From assembly GCA_016649775.1 (NCBI GenBank), contig JAENWY010000027.1:1-14724 (forward strand): 14,724 nucleotides of DNA, written 5' to 3'. A model generated the notes under the pieces. It was not told the DNA's origin. It worked only from the letters and a program-made list of their open reading frames with translations, and did not search any database. Position numbers and translations under genes: made by a program. Positions 6,659 to 13,995 of this stretch are shown piece after piece (the stretch's first letter is position 1; the number at the start of each line of letters is the position of its first letter). The stretch is from Spirochaetaceae bacterium (lineage in GTDB: Bacteria; Spirochaetota; Spirochaetia; Sphaerochaetales; Sphaerochaetaceae).

Positions 6659-7131
6659 GAATTTTAATTTGTATAATAAAATTATTATATAATGTCTAAA
6701 TTGATAAATACAGATGACAACCTGTATATCTCATTTTGCTTCAATAGACAAATATATTAATCGGCTAATAGAAAACTAGAGAAAGCAATAACAATATAAC
6801 ATTCATAATTTTATTTTTCATCTTTTCAATTCAAAAAATTACAAAAATAAAAATCTAATATATAAGGTTTTAGAGGAAAATAGGTTGCAGGTATTTAGTA
6901 TCATGCTCTGTTTTGTAATTTTCTTGTACTTATCCTTATCACCTGAAATAAAGATTACACTTGATATTTTCTATTTTTATCTAAAACAAACATATAATCT
7001 TCCAACAATTCCTCTTCATAATTATAAATTTAACTCATTTTTAATTTACCCTTAATATTACTTCATTTACACACTATCCTATATTTGAAGATTATCAGGC
7101 TTAAACTCCAGGAATATCAACTAAAATATAA

Positions 7132-7148
7132 AATCTTATTATAAGATT
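7132..7148. promoter_or_regulatory. Palindrome overlapping the -35 of the diguanylate cyclase promoter
   Basis: AATCTTA-TTA-TAAGATT is a perfect 7-bp inverted repeat with a 3-nt centre. Its last two bases overlap the -35 element at 7147, which is a usual place for an operator. No regulator can be named. Confidence 0.35.
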
Positions 7149-7175
7149 GTTATTTAAACCGCATATTTTTATAAA
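7147..7175 (+). promoter_or_regulatory. Probable promoter of the diguanylate cyclase gene
   Basis: TTGTTA (7147-7152), 17 nt, TATAAA (7170-7175; 5 of 6 with consensus). The start would fall near 7182. That is only about 9 nt before the TTG at 7191 but about 57 nt before the ATG at 7239, which favours the latter as translation start. Confidence 0.5.
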
Positions 7176-7238
7176 AGCTTTATCTTTTGTTTGAAAAAAT
7201 ACTTGCTTTATTATCTTGCTAAGATTATTATAAAATTT

Positions 7239-8945
7239 ATGTTGATAAAAAAAGAAAAATCACCTAAACTTGGTATTTGGCTAATTCTATTTGGATTAGT
7301 TTTTATTTGTTTCTCTATCAACATATTCAAAAGTTCTAATTTAAATGCTCCTGGAATATTTGCTTCTGATTATGGAAATAAACTTGATATTAGTTTTAAT
7401 ATATTTGAAAACGGACAATTTATAGAAAATTCAAACCTTCCGTATTTTTTTTCTTCATCTACTAAAGACAAAAGTATAGAGTTAATTACAACTTTACCTT
7501 CTGAAAAGTTTATTGATAAATCTTTTATTGCTTTTAGAGTTTCAGGTTATAGTGTTAGTGTTGAAGTAGCAAATAATGAAATATATAGTTTTTATTCAGA
7601 AACCACTAAAGATTATGGAGGTGGTTATTGGCATTTCATAAAACTACCGGACAATAGTAGCACAAAGCAACTTAAAATTAAACTTTATTGTCCTACAAAT
7701 AATCCTTTTGCACACAATATTTATCCAATTTATATTGGTAGCAAGGGTTATTTATTAGAACAAGCCTTTGGCTCATCCTTTAATTCGTTATTCTTTGGTA
7801 TAATCTTAATCTCCTTTGGGTTCTTGTTTCTCGGGAATATTATATTTTTCAATCGCTCAATTAGTAACACATTTTTACTATCTTTATCGCTATTATTAAT
7901 TTGTTTAGGATCTTGGGTATTATTTCAATCGATATCTAGACAGGTAATTGGACTTACTAATCCTGCACTACCTATGGAAATAAGTTTTTTTGCTATGTGT
8001 TCTTTGCCTTTTTGCATTTGGTTTTACGTTAACAGTAATTACAAAAATATAGGAGATTATAATTTTTTAAAGTATTTTGCTTTTGCGATTCTATTCCTAT
8101 ATATTTTAATTTTCATAATTTCATTTTTCGGTATCCCTTATACAACTTTTTTAGCCTTAATTGGAGGCTTAATTTTAATATATATTATTCTTGTATTAAT
8201 TGTTTCAATAAAATTATATTCAAAGGGTGAGAAAAATCTCTTTTCCTGTATCTTAGCTATATTTAGTATATTGATTTCTGTTGTAGTCGAGGAAATATTT
8301 CTTTTGCTTAATATTCACATTAATAATGTATCAATATTACACGCAGGCTTGGCATTAGCAGCTACTATATTCATCTACCAAAGTATTGGTAACTTAATCG
8401 AAAGGAATACCGAAGAAAATGAAGCTATACTCCTAAAAAAATTGGCTTATATAGATTTTGTAACTTTAGTTGAAAATAGAAATTCTTATGAAAGATTTAT
8501 TGAAGAAGAAGCTCAAGAACTCGACCATTTTGGTATTATTCTTGCCGATATTAATGGATTAAAGATCATAAATGATATGTTTGGTCATAAATCAGGAGAT
8601 GATCTATTAAAAAGATTATCTAAAAATTTAAAAGAAGCACTTCCCGTAGGTAGTAGATTATTTAGAATCGGTGGTGATGAATTTCTTGGTATAATACCAT
8701 CACATTCAAAAGAAGAATTATTTGAATTTGTTGAAGAATTACAAAAAAACTTTATTCCAACAGAAAAAGACTGTGGTATGGCTATAGGTTCTCATTTTTA
8801 TTTAAAAACTAGTAAAAAAAGTCTATCAAAAACAATAGAGAAAACAGATAAAAATATGTATAAACAGAAGGAAATGCAGAAACATTTAATTCATAAAAAT
8901 TTTATAGAAAATGGATTTTCTAGAGAATCAGCATTAATGCGTTAA
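7239..8945 (+). CDS. Membrane-bound GGDEF diguanylate cyclase with extracytoplasmic sensor and 7-TM module
   Basis: Makes the second messenger c-di-GMP from two GTP. Numbered from the TTG at 7191 (584 residues): one membrane span (28-46); an extracytoplasmic domain of about 150 residues (50-190), rich in beta-type sequence; seven hydrophobic spans (about 198-398); then a cytoplasmic GGDEF domain (about 415-565) with DINGLKIINDMFGHKSGDD (453-471) and the active-site loop RIGGDEF (492-498). The GGDEF residues are intact. The inhibitory I-site RxxD, expected just before RIGGDEF, is absent (the stretch reads EALPVGSRLF), so product inhibition by that site is unlikely. The layout resembles 7TMR-DISM receptors, but I cannot assign the sensor domain to a family. 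There is no EAL domain. The ATG at 7239 (residue 17) is preferred over the TTG because of the promoter position; neither has a clear ribosome site. A monocistronic gene, isolated by long spacers. Confidence 0.88.
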   Translation: MLIKKEKSPKLGIWLILFGLVFICFSINIFKSSNLNAPGIFASDYGNKLDISFNIFENGQFIENSNLPYFFSSSTKDKSIELITTLPSEKFIDKSFIAFRVSGYSVSVEVANNEIYSFYSETTKDYGGGYWHFIKLPDNSSTKQLKIKLYCPTNNPFAHNIYPIYIGSKGYLLEQAFGSSFNSLFFGIILISFGFLFLGNIIFFNRSISNTFLLSLSLLLICLGSWVLFQSISRQVIGLTNPALPMEISFFAMCSLPFCIWFYVNSNYKNIGDYNFLKYFAFAILFLYILIFIISFFGIPYTTFLALIGGLILIYIILVLIVSIKLYSKGEKNLFSCILAIFSILISVVVEEIFLLLNIHINNVSILHAGLALAATIFIYQSIGNLIERNTEENEAILLKKLAYIDFVTLVENRNSYERFIEEEAQELDHFGIILADINGLKIINDMFGHKSGDDLLKRLSKNLKEALPVGSRLFRIGGDEFLGIIPSHSKEELFEFVEELQKNFIPTEKDCGMAIGSHFYLKTSKKSLSKTIEKTDKNMYKQKEMQKHLIHKNFIENGFSRESALMR

Positions 8946-9378
8946 TAAACTGGAGCTACAAAACTTTACAACATATTACATTATACATGCACTAAATATT
9001 ATCATCTCTTGTTACTGTCTATAGACTAGCACAATATTTTTATTTTCATAATGCAAAATAAAAGTTTTAAATACATTCATCCAAATTCCGTTGCTATTTT
9101 ATTTTATTACAACTTTTCAAATGTTAAAAAGATTTTTCAATTTTTATTTGTAGATATTTTATCAATGTTCACAACTTAAGCTCATTACGCGTGTTTCTGA
9201 GGATAGATATACTACATTAAAGCAATGAATAATTGGTTATTACATAAACGACTTACCAGTTATTCCTTAAGTTGTGAGCATTGATATTTTATTATAAAAG
9301 ATATCTACAAATAAATCTTCTATAACAGATACGTGAAAAATTTATTATATTCAAATACCTATTTTAGAAGACTTGAAT
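8946..9378. other. Spacer between convergent genes (433 bp)
   Basis: The first 175 bp are plain AT-rich sequence with no open frame or hairpin of note. The rest is taken up by the large inverted-repeat element at 9122-9327 and about 50 bp beyond it. No classical U-tailed terminator is seen for either the diguanylate cyclase or the aminopeptidase, so the inverted repeat may serve both. Confidence 0.6.
9122..9327. repeat. Large imperfect inverted repeat with nested hairpin (MITE-like or two-way terminator element)
   Basis: The left arm (9122-9180) and the right arm (9266-9327) are inverted copies. The best-conserved parts are ATTTGTAGATAT and, after a length difference of about 10 bases, CAATG(T/C)TCACAACTTAAG; further out TGTTA...AGATTT is also shared. 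Between the arms lie 46 unpaired bases and a second inverted repeat, GAATAATTGGT (9227-9237) with ACCAGTTATTC (9255-9265), fully paired as RNA with one G-U. No open frame is present and no target-site duplication is obvious. It sits between convergent genes. Confidence 0.7.
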
Positions 9379-10656
9379 TTATCTTTTTAAGAAAGCTTTC
9401 ATTGCTGATATCATATAATAGGTATCTTTAGTTCCTCCTGTCTCATATGGAGAATGCATAGCTAGTTGAGCTGCTCCCATATCAACACTCTTTAAAGAAT
9501 ATTGTTGATTAGAAAGATTTCCCAAAGTACTTCCTCCTGGAATATCGCTATTATTAAAAAATTCTTGATAAGGTATTTCATTTTCAATCAAAAGCTTCTT
9601 AAACATAGCACCAGAGTGCGCATCGGTGGTATATTTTTGATTTGCTGAATATTTAATTACTATACCACCACCTGCAACAGGATGATTTGTAATATCACAT
9701 TTCTCTTTATGATTTGGATGCATTGAATGAGCATTATCAGCGCTTAGCATAAAGCTACCAGCTTGCATCATAGATTGTTCTTCAATGTCTAAATTAAGAG
9801 CAAAACTAATTCTATCAATTATTGTAACGAGGAAATCACTTAGAGCACCTTGTTTAGTACCAGAACCAACTTCTTCATTATCAAAGAGAGCACAGAGAGA
9901 AATAGTATTAGTTAAAGGAGTATCAATTAAAGCTCTGATAGAGGAATAGGCACATTGTAAATCATCTAATTTAGGAGTTGAATATAATTCATCTTCAAAA
10001 CCCCAAATAGTACCTTCCATTCGATTATACAAAAATAAATCACTATCGAGAATTGAAAGAGGATCCACTTTAAATTGATCCGCAATTAAATTAGTTAGTT
10101 GACCTTTTTTATTGCCCAATCCAATAATTGGTAGCATATCTTTCTGTATACTATATTTATAAGAATTATTTGCGTCTTTATTTTGATGTATTGCTAAATT
10201 AACTATGGAAACTAGATCTTTGTCAAAGTTAATTAACTTTTCAACTACGCCTGTACTACTATCTAAGAATACTCTACCTGCAATAGATAAGGGTCTATCA
10301 AACCAAGGAGCACATAACATCCCCCCATATCCTTCAACATTTAGTGTAGTGTATTTATTATCTACCACAACTTCTGGATTTGATTTTATCTTAAAAGATG
10401 GAGAGTCGGTATGAGAGGCAATAATTGAATACCCTGTATATTTATTAGGTATTTTAAAAGCAATAAGTGAGGAGTTATTTCTACTTACATAATAACTTTT
10501 ACCTTTCTCAATATTAAACCTTTCTTCTTCTTTTAATTCAATGAAGCCCTCTTTGTTTAGCATATCTTTAACATTGCTAACCACATGAAATGGACTATAA
10601 CTTTTTTTAATAAAATCTATTAAATTCTGAGTTTCTTCAATATATTTCTTTTCCAT
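9379..10656 (-). CDS. apeB: M18-family aminopeptidase (aspartyl aminopeptidase-like)
   Basis: A cytoplasmic zinc aminopeptidase of 425 residues, the normal size for the family, that removes N-terminal residues (typically acidic ones) from peptides. Numbered from the preferred start: SHTDSPSFKIK with H82 and D84, the PKLDDLQ stretch (about 228-234), FDNEEVGSG (258-266) with the catalytic glutamate pair, SADNAHSMHPNH (305-316), and the C-terminal HSPYETGGTKD with H401. These are the metal-binding and catalytic blocks of M18 enzymes, all present. A start at 10677 is possible, but the ATG at 10656 has GGAGG four bases upstream and gives the usual N-terminus, so I chose it. The upstream 14-bp inverted repeat may affect its expression. 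The 3' end has only a weak hairpin before the inverted-repeat element. Confidence 0.93.
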   Translation of the reverse strand: MEKKYIEETQNLIDFIKKSYSPFHVVSNVKDMLNKEGFIELKEEERFNIEKGKSYYVSRNNSSLIAFKIPNKYTGYSIIASHTDSPSFKIKSNPEVVVDNKYTTLNVEGYGGMLCAPWFDRPLSIAGRVFLDSSTGVVEKLINFDKDLVSIVNLAIHQNKDANNSYKYSIQKDMLPIIGLGNKKGQLTNLIADQFKVDPLSILDSDLFLYNRMEGTIWGFEDELYSTPKLDDLQCAYSSIRALIDTPLTNTISLCALFDNEEVGSGTKQGALSDFLVTIIDRISFALNLDIEEQSMMQAGSFMLSADNAHSMHPNHKEKCDITNHPVAGGGIVIKYSANQKYTTDAHSGAMFKKLLIENEIPYQEFFNNSDIPGGSTLGNLSNQQYSLKSVDMGAAQLAMHSPYETGGTKDTYYMISAMKAFLKR

Positions 10657-10685
10657 ATTTCCTCCAAAATAAATCATTCATATTT

Positions 10686-10734
10686 CAAAATAATATAATT
10701 GAATTCCTATAATAAATAAGATTATATTATTTTG
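10686..10734. repeat. 14-bp perfect inverted repeat upstream of the aminopeptidase gene
   Basis: CAAAATAATATAAT (10686-10699) and its exact reverse complement (10721-10734) flank a 21-nt centre, 30 bases ahead of the aminopeptidase ATG. Both arms are purely A/T but for the end base, and each contains a TATAAT on one strand, so it might be a paired promoter/operator structure or an mRNA leader hairpin. The low complexity weakens the case. Confidence 0.5.
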
Positions 10735-10827
10735 TATCTAAAGTAATAATGCTTAGTTTAAATCATCTCTATTGTAACTAGCAACACTTTATCTTATTAA
10801 TAACAAAGTATATCTTTTAATTAATAA

Positions 10828-10869
10828 GAGTCAAAATAGTTCTACAATTTGTATTTACTATTTTGACTC
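10828..10869 (-). terminator. Strong terminator after dtd
   Basis: A perfect 13-bp stem GAGTCAAAATAGT / ACTATTTTGACTC lies 13 nt after the dtd stop. Its 16-nt loop contains a further TACAA/TTGTA pairing. The minus-strand tail is UUAUUAAUU, the plus-strand tail AUUUUAUUU, so it may work both ways and insulate the aminopeptidase gene. Confidence 0.75.
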
Positions 10870-10882
10870 ATTTTATTTCTTA

Positions 10883-11320
10883 CTATTTTTCTAATATTAA
10901 GGTCATAGGACCATCATTTATATATTTAACTTCCATGTGAGCACCAAAAATTCCAGATTTAGTATCAAAACCAAGGTCTTTAAATTTTTTGATAGCAAGT
11001 TCATATAATTCATTTGCTATTTCTGGCTTTTCACTCATATCATAGCTAGGCCTATTTCCCTTTTTCAAGGAAGCACATAAAGTAAATTGGCTAACTAATA
11101 ATATTTGTCCACCAACATCAGCTACACTTAAGTTCTGTTTAGCATTTTCATCTTCAAACATTCTAAGTTTAGATATTTTGTTTACACAAAATTCAACTTT
11201 ATCTCTATTATCACCCTTTTCAACACCAAAGTATATTAACAATCCAACATTAATTTCACTTATTAATTTATTATCAACAGATACAGAGGCATCTTTTACT
11301 CTTTGTATTACACATTTCAT
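10883..11320 (-). CDS. dtd: D-aminoacyl-tRNA deacylase
   Basis: Dtd hydrolyses D-amino acids (and glycine mischarged on tRNA-Ala) from tRNA, a chirality proofreading step. The 145 residues are the normal full length. Seen: the family start MKCVIQRVKDASVSV; the SQFTL signature (77-81) followed by KKGNRPSYD (86-94); and the C-terminal NDGPMT (135-140), which holds the Gly-cisPro pair that excludes L-amino acids. I see no clear ribosome site before the ATG (the upstream bases read UUUACCUAU), so initiation may be weak or depend on the upstream gene, whose stop is 56 nt away. A strong terminator follows directly. Confidence 0.95.
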   Translation of the reverse strand: MKCVIQRVKDASVSVDNKLISEINVGLLIYFGVEKGDNRDKVEFCVNKISKLRMFEDENAKQNLSVADVGGQILLVSQFTLCASLKKGNRPSYDMSEKPEIANELYELAIKKFKDLGFDTKSGIFGAHMEVKYINDGPMTLILEK

Positions 11321-11345
11321 ATAGGTAAATATAACATAATATTAA

Positions 11346-11359
11346 ATAGTGTTCACTAT
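11346..11359. repeat. Short inverted repeat between dtd and the upstream gene
   Basis: ATAGTG-TT-CACTAT, 6-bp arms with a 2-nt centre, lies in the 56-nt gap upstream of dtd. It could be an operator for a dtd promoter in this gap (TATTAT and TATATT hexamers lie just downstream) or a small mRNA stem. Confidence 0.3.
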
Positions 11360-11376
11360 AAATAAATGCGATTACA

Positions 11377-11808
11377 TTATTTAGCTTCCATTTTTTCACC
11401 ACTATAAGGAGTCTCATTATTATCAAATAATAATAAATTTTCTAGATTTAAATGGAATCTTAAAAAAGCGGAAAGACCTATATCATCAACTATTAAATCA
11501 AATCCATTAGGATTATAAAAACTCTTTTTAATACCATCATCATATAATACTGTTAATAACCAAGGTTTAGCGCCATCTAATATTTGTAATTTCTGAAAAG
11601 AATCACCTAAACCTTTTTCTAGAAGATCAAAAAATTCATCTATAACTTCTTGTGAAAAGTGAAAGATCTTTGCTCTACTTTCCACTTTATCATTTGAATG
11701 TGGAGTATATTTATATTCGATAAAGCATACTTTTTTGGATGAACTAAAATTAAGAAATTGTTCATATTTCTCATTATCAACCTTTAATATAACTTTTACT
11801 ATTGCCAT
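11377..11808 (-). CDS. Hypothetical protein, 143 residues, family not recognised
   Basis: I do not recognise this protein. It is soluble-looking, with no signal peptide, membrane span or cysteine motif (one cysteine, C28). The sequence suggests an alpha/beta fold: an N-terminal strand (AIVKVILKV, 2-10), a second strand pair (KVCFIEYKY, 26-34), an amphipathic helix (SQEVIDEFFDLLEKGLGD, about 52-69), strands around WLLTVLYD (83-90) with a SFYNPNGFD turn, and a C-terminal helix (LSAFLRFHLNLENLLLF, 112-128). The last 14 residues are polar. It has its own probable promoter and an excellent ribosome site (AAGGAG, 10 nt before the ATG), so it is certainly expressed. It is 56 nt upstream of dtd and could be co-transcribed with it. 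Confidence 0.8.
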   Translation of the reverse strand: MAIVKVILKVDNEKYEQFLNFSSSKKVCFIEYKYTPHSNDKVESRAKIFHFSQEVIDEFFDLLEKGLGDSFQKLQILDGAKPWLLTVLYDDGIKKSFYNPNGFDLIVDDIGLSAFLRFHLNLENLLLFDNNETPYSGEKMEAK

Positions 11809-11844
11809 ATAACTACTCTCCTTTTATTAAATATTATCTCTTGT

Positions 11845-11863
11845 CTATAATTAATTATTATAG
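11845..11863. promoter_or_regulatory. Palindrome overlapping the -10 of the 143-residue protein gene
   Basis: CTATAAT-TAATT-ATTATAG is a perfect 7-bp inverted repeat with a 5-nt centre that covers the -10 element and the expected start point. It may be an operator, or a by-product of a symmetrical TATAAT pair. Confidence 0.35.
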
Positions 11864-11883
11864 CAACTAAGCTAATATTGCAA
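11857..11883 (-). promoter_or_regulatory. Extended -10 promoter for the 143-residue protein gene
   Basis: On the minus strand a perfect TATAAT (11862-11857) is preceded by TGC, giving the extended -10 TGnTATAAT. A partial -35 TTGCAA lies 15 nt upstream (11883-11878). The start would fall near 11850, about 40 nt before the ATG at 11808. It lies in the 90-bp gap after trkH, so this gene need not depend on the trk transcript. Confidence 0.6.
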
Positions 11884-11898
11884 GGAAAATATTTATTC

Positions 11899-13356
11899 TT
11901 AACGTCTCTTCCAGAAATTACTTGTAAATATTGCAAAAACAGTATAAAGCTCTAATCTTCCACAAAGCATTAGAAAACTAAACATCCATTTAAGAGGAGT
12001 AGAGAAAAAAGCAAAATTACCAGTTGGTCCTACATCTCCAAATCCAATACCAATATTACCTAAGCAAAGGAAGGAAGCTGAAAAACAAGTCATCATATCA
12101 CGATTAGAGAGAGCTGCTATTGCACCACCAATTAAACCAGTAACAACATAAATTGCAATAAATCCAGAAATTGATAATAAAACATCTGTCTCAATTACAT
12201 TTTGCCCAACTGTTACAGGAAAGATACCATTTGGATAAATTCTCTGCTTTATATGAACAGCCGCAGCTTTTACTACAGCTACTACACGAATAACTTTAAT
12301 ACCACCACCGGCAGAGCCTGCACAACCACCAACAAAGAATAATATTAATAAAATCATTTGGACAAAAGTTGGCCATAATACATAATTTGCAGTAGCAAAA
12401 CCTGTGGTTGTTATAATAGAGGCATTTTGAAAAGCACTGAAACGTAAAGCAGTTAAAAAAGTTGGATAAATATTTTTTGCAAATAAGAATATAGCAATAA
12501 TTAAGGTACAAACGCCCCATATTGAAAGATAAGCTCTAAGTTCACCATCTCTCCATACTGATTTTAATTTACCAGTCATAGCCTTATAGTATAATGCAAA
12601 ATTTGCACCACCTATTATCATAAAGATAGTAACTACTATATCAATATAGACAGAGTTAAAAGTACCAATAGAGCTATTTTTAACACAGAAACCAGCGGCT
12701 GCTATTGTTGAGAAAGTAACAGTTACGGAATTGTATAAATTCATTCCACCAAATAGAAGAAGAATTGTTTCTATTATAGAAAAGCCAATATAGATACCCC
12801 ATAAGATTAGTGCAGTATTTTGAATTTTAGGTGTTAATTTATCTTTAGTAGGTCCAACTGATTCAGCCTCAACTAATCTGTTACCACCTTTACCAATTTT
12901 TGGAATAAGAGCAACAAACAATACAACTATACCCATTCCCCCAAGCCAGTTTGTTTCAGATCTCCAAAACAATATTGAAGAAGGATTATTCTCTATTTGC
13001 GTAAGTACTGTGGCACCTGTTGTAGTAAAACCACTCATAACCTCAAAGTAAGCACTTGAGAAGTCAGGATATGAACCACTAACTACTAAAGGAATAGCAC
13101 TAAAGGCTGCACCAAGAATCCAAGTAAAGGTTACAAATAAATATCCATCTCTAGTTCCTAGTGATTTATCCTCATGATTTCTTTTAAAAATTGCAACAAA
13201 AATACAGAAAGCAGCTATAAATAAATAGGAATAAGCAAACCCAATTAAAGCCTGCTTTTCATGGTGTACAAATGCCATTATGGTTGGAATTCCCATAAAA
13301 AAACCTATAAATGCTTGAATATAAGCAAGAAGTCTTAAATCTTGTTTAATATTCAT
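11899..13356 (-). CDS. trkH: Trk-type potassium uptake membrane subunit TrkH
   Basis: The K+-translocating subunit of the Trk system, an inner-membrane protein of 485 residues (usual length). It has four membrane-pore-membrane repeats with filter sequences: P1 TTTGATV (111-117), P2 STIAAAGFC (216-224), P3 TTTGFAT (316-322) and P4 LGNIGIG (432-438). The intramembrane gate loop GGCAGSAGGGIK (343-354) and the late GRLELYT (466-472) are typical of TrkH/KtrB. The filter glycines are all present. The ATG overlaps the trkA stop by one base (TAATG), so the two are translationally coupled; an AAAGG ribosome site lies in the last trkA codons. TrkH needs the cytoplasmic gating ring of TrkA, whose gene here carries a frameshift. 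Confidence 0.95.
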   Translation of the reverse strand: MNIKQDLRLLAYIQAFIGFFMGIPTIMAFVHHEKQALIGFAYSYLFIAAFCIFVAIFKRNHEDKSLGTRDGYLFVTFTWILGAAFSAIPLVVSGSYPDFSSAYFEVMSGFTTTGATVLTQIENNPSSILFWRSETNWLGGMGIVVLFVALIPKIGKGGNRLVEAESVGPTKDKLTPKIQNTALILWGIYIGFSIIETILLLFGGMNLYNSVTVTFSTIAAAGFCVKNSSIGTFNSVYIDIVVTIFMIIGGANFALYYKAMTGKLKSVWRDGELRAYLSIWGVCTLIIAIFLFAKNIYPTFLTALRFSAFQNASIITTTGFATANYVLWPTFVQMILLILFFVGGCAGSAGGGIKVIRVVAVVKAAAVHIKQRIYPNGIFPVTVGQNVIETDVLLSISGFIAIYVVTGLIGGAIAALSNRDMMTCFSASFLCLGNIGIGFGDVGPTGNFAFFSTPLKWMFSFLMLCGRLELYTVFAIFTSNFWKRR

Positions 13357-13961
13357 TACTTAATACCTTTTATAAATAATTTTTGAATAAACTTTGCACT
13401 ATCACAACCGACACTAACTAAAACATTGTCACCCTCTTTCAAAATATAATTACCATCAGGAATTATTTGTTTTGAATTACTGGTATTAATTGCAGCAATA
13501 ATGCCACGGCCTTTCATATTTATATCAGACAATCTTTTATTACAGACAGGAGTATCTTTTTCAACATAATACTCATAAACTTCCTTGGTTCCACCAAAGA
13601 TAGAGTGGATTGAAGATATATTTTTGCCTCTTAGTTTACTTAACACTGTTTCAACAGTTGATTCTGTTGTTGATATTATGGAATCAATTCCTAAATAGGC
13701 ACTCATACTTAGATAGTTAATATTATGTCTAATAAGAGCAATTGATCTAATAATACCAATCTTTTTTGCGTAGGTTGCAGTTATTAGATTTAACTCATCA
13801 CTCTCTGTTAATGATATTAGTAAATCATTATTGGTTAAATTTGCATCTTTTAAAATTGTATCATCTGTAACATCATCATTTAGTACTATTATTAGAGGAA
13901 ACTCAGTTGCAAATTCAATACATATTTCTTTTTTCATTTCAATTAAAGTGATATTTTTCAA
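13356..13961 (-). CDS. trkA: TrkA C-terminal half (second RCK domain), out of frame with the N-terminal half
   Basis: This frame encodes the second nucleotide-binding (RCK) unit of TrkA without its first strand and glycine loop: KNITLIEMKKE is the second Rossmann strand with its acidic end, VLNDDVTDDTILKDA the third, SLTESDELNLITATYAKK the NAD-binding helix region, and about 120-201 a TrkA-C domain ending in the typical GDNVLVSVG. The first in-frame start is a TTG at 13961 with no ribosome site. Upstream of it the same frame stays open and reads KVFLKLCSPSQ, exactly the helix missing from the other half. So this is most likely not an independent gene but the continuation of trkA after a -1 shift near 13985-13995. 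Joined, the product would be about 453 residues, the normal TrkA length. Confidence 0.85.
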   Translation of the reverse strand: MKNITLIEMKKEICIEFATEFPLIIVLNDDVTDDTILKDANLTNNDLLISLTESDELNLITATYAKKIGIIRSIALIRHNINYLSMSAYLGIDSIISTTESTVETVLSKLRGKNISSIHSIFGGTKEVYEYYVEKDTPVCNKRLSDINMKGRGIIAAINTSNSKQIIPDGNYILKEGDNVLVSVGCDSAKFIQKLFIKGIK

Positions 13962-13981
13962 TTGAGAAGGACTACAAAGTT

Positions 13982-13995
13982 TTAAGAAAACCTTG
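13982..13995 (-). other. Apparent -1 frameshift site in trkA
   Basis: The zero frame reads ACA AGG TTT TCT TAA, while the trkA continuation reads TTC TTA AAA CTT in the -1 frame. One extra T in the GGTTTTC run (13992-13986) would restore an uninterrupted gene. The two frames overlap in the open state only from about 14011 to 13985, which fixes the location. No X-XXY-YYZ slippery heptamer is seen in the zero frame. Confidence 0.8.

Larger units (their letters stand above)
6536..7238. other. AT-rich gene-poor stretch (about 700 bp) upstream of the diguanylate cyclase
   Basis: Apart from the PAP2 terminator, a small hairpin ATACAG/CTGTAT (6708-6727), a palindrome at 7132-7148 and a probable promoter at 7147-7175, I see nothing I can name. 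On the minus strand two adjacent short frames (about 7047-6976 and 6979-6855, each under 45 codons) read like coding sequence by eye, but they are too short and broken to call a gene; they could be remnants of one. Confidence 0.5.

Noticed and set aside
9122..9327. CRISPR array or integron attC site.
   Set aside because: There are only two inverted arms, no direct repeats with spacers, and no integrase or cas gene nearby.
10205..10414. Plus-strand open frame of 69 codons.
   Set aside because: Antisense inside the M18 aminopeptidase, with no family features.
10657..10677. Upstream ATG at 10677 as start of the aminopeptidase.
   Set aside because: It has no ribosome site and adds seven atypical residues, while the GGAGG lies inside this extension, directly before the ATG at 10656.
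12296..12520. Minus-strand open frame of 74 codons rich in Cys, Trp and Tyr.
   Set aside because: It is another frame of trkH, and its odd composition is that of a shifted membrane-protein gene.
13982..13995. Programmed -1 ribosomal frameshifting in trkA.
   Set aside because: No X-XXY-YYZ heptamer in the zero frame and only a T4 run. I know of no such recoding in trkA. A mutation or a read error is simpler.
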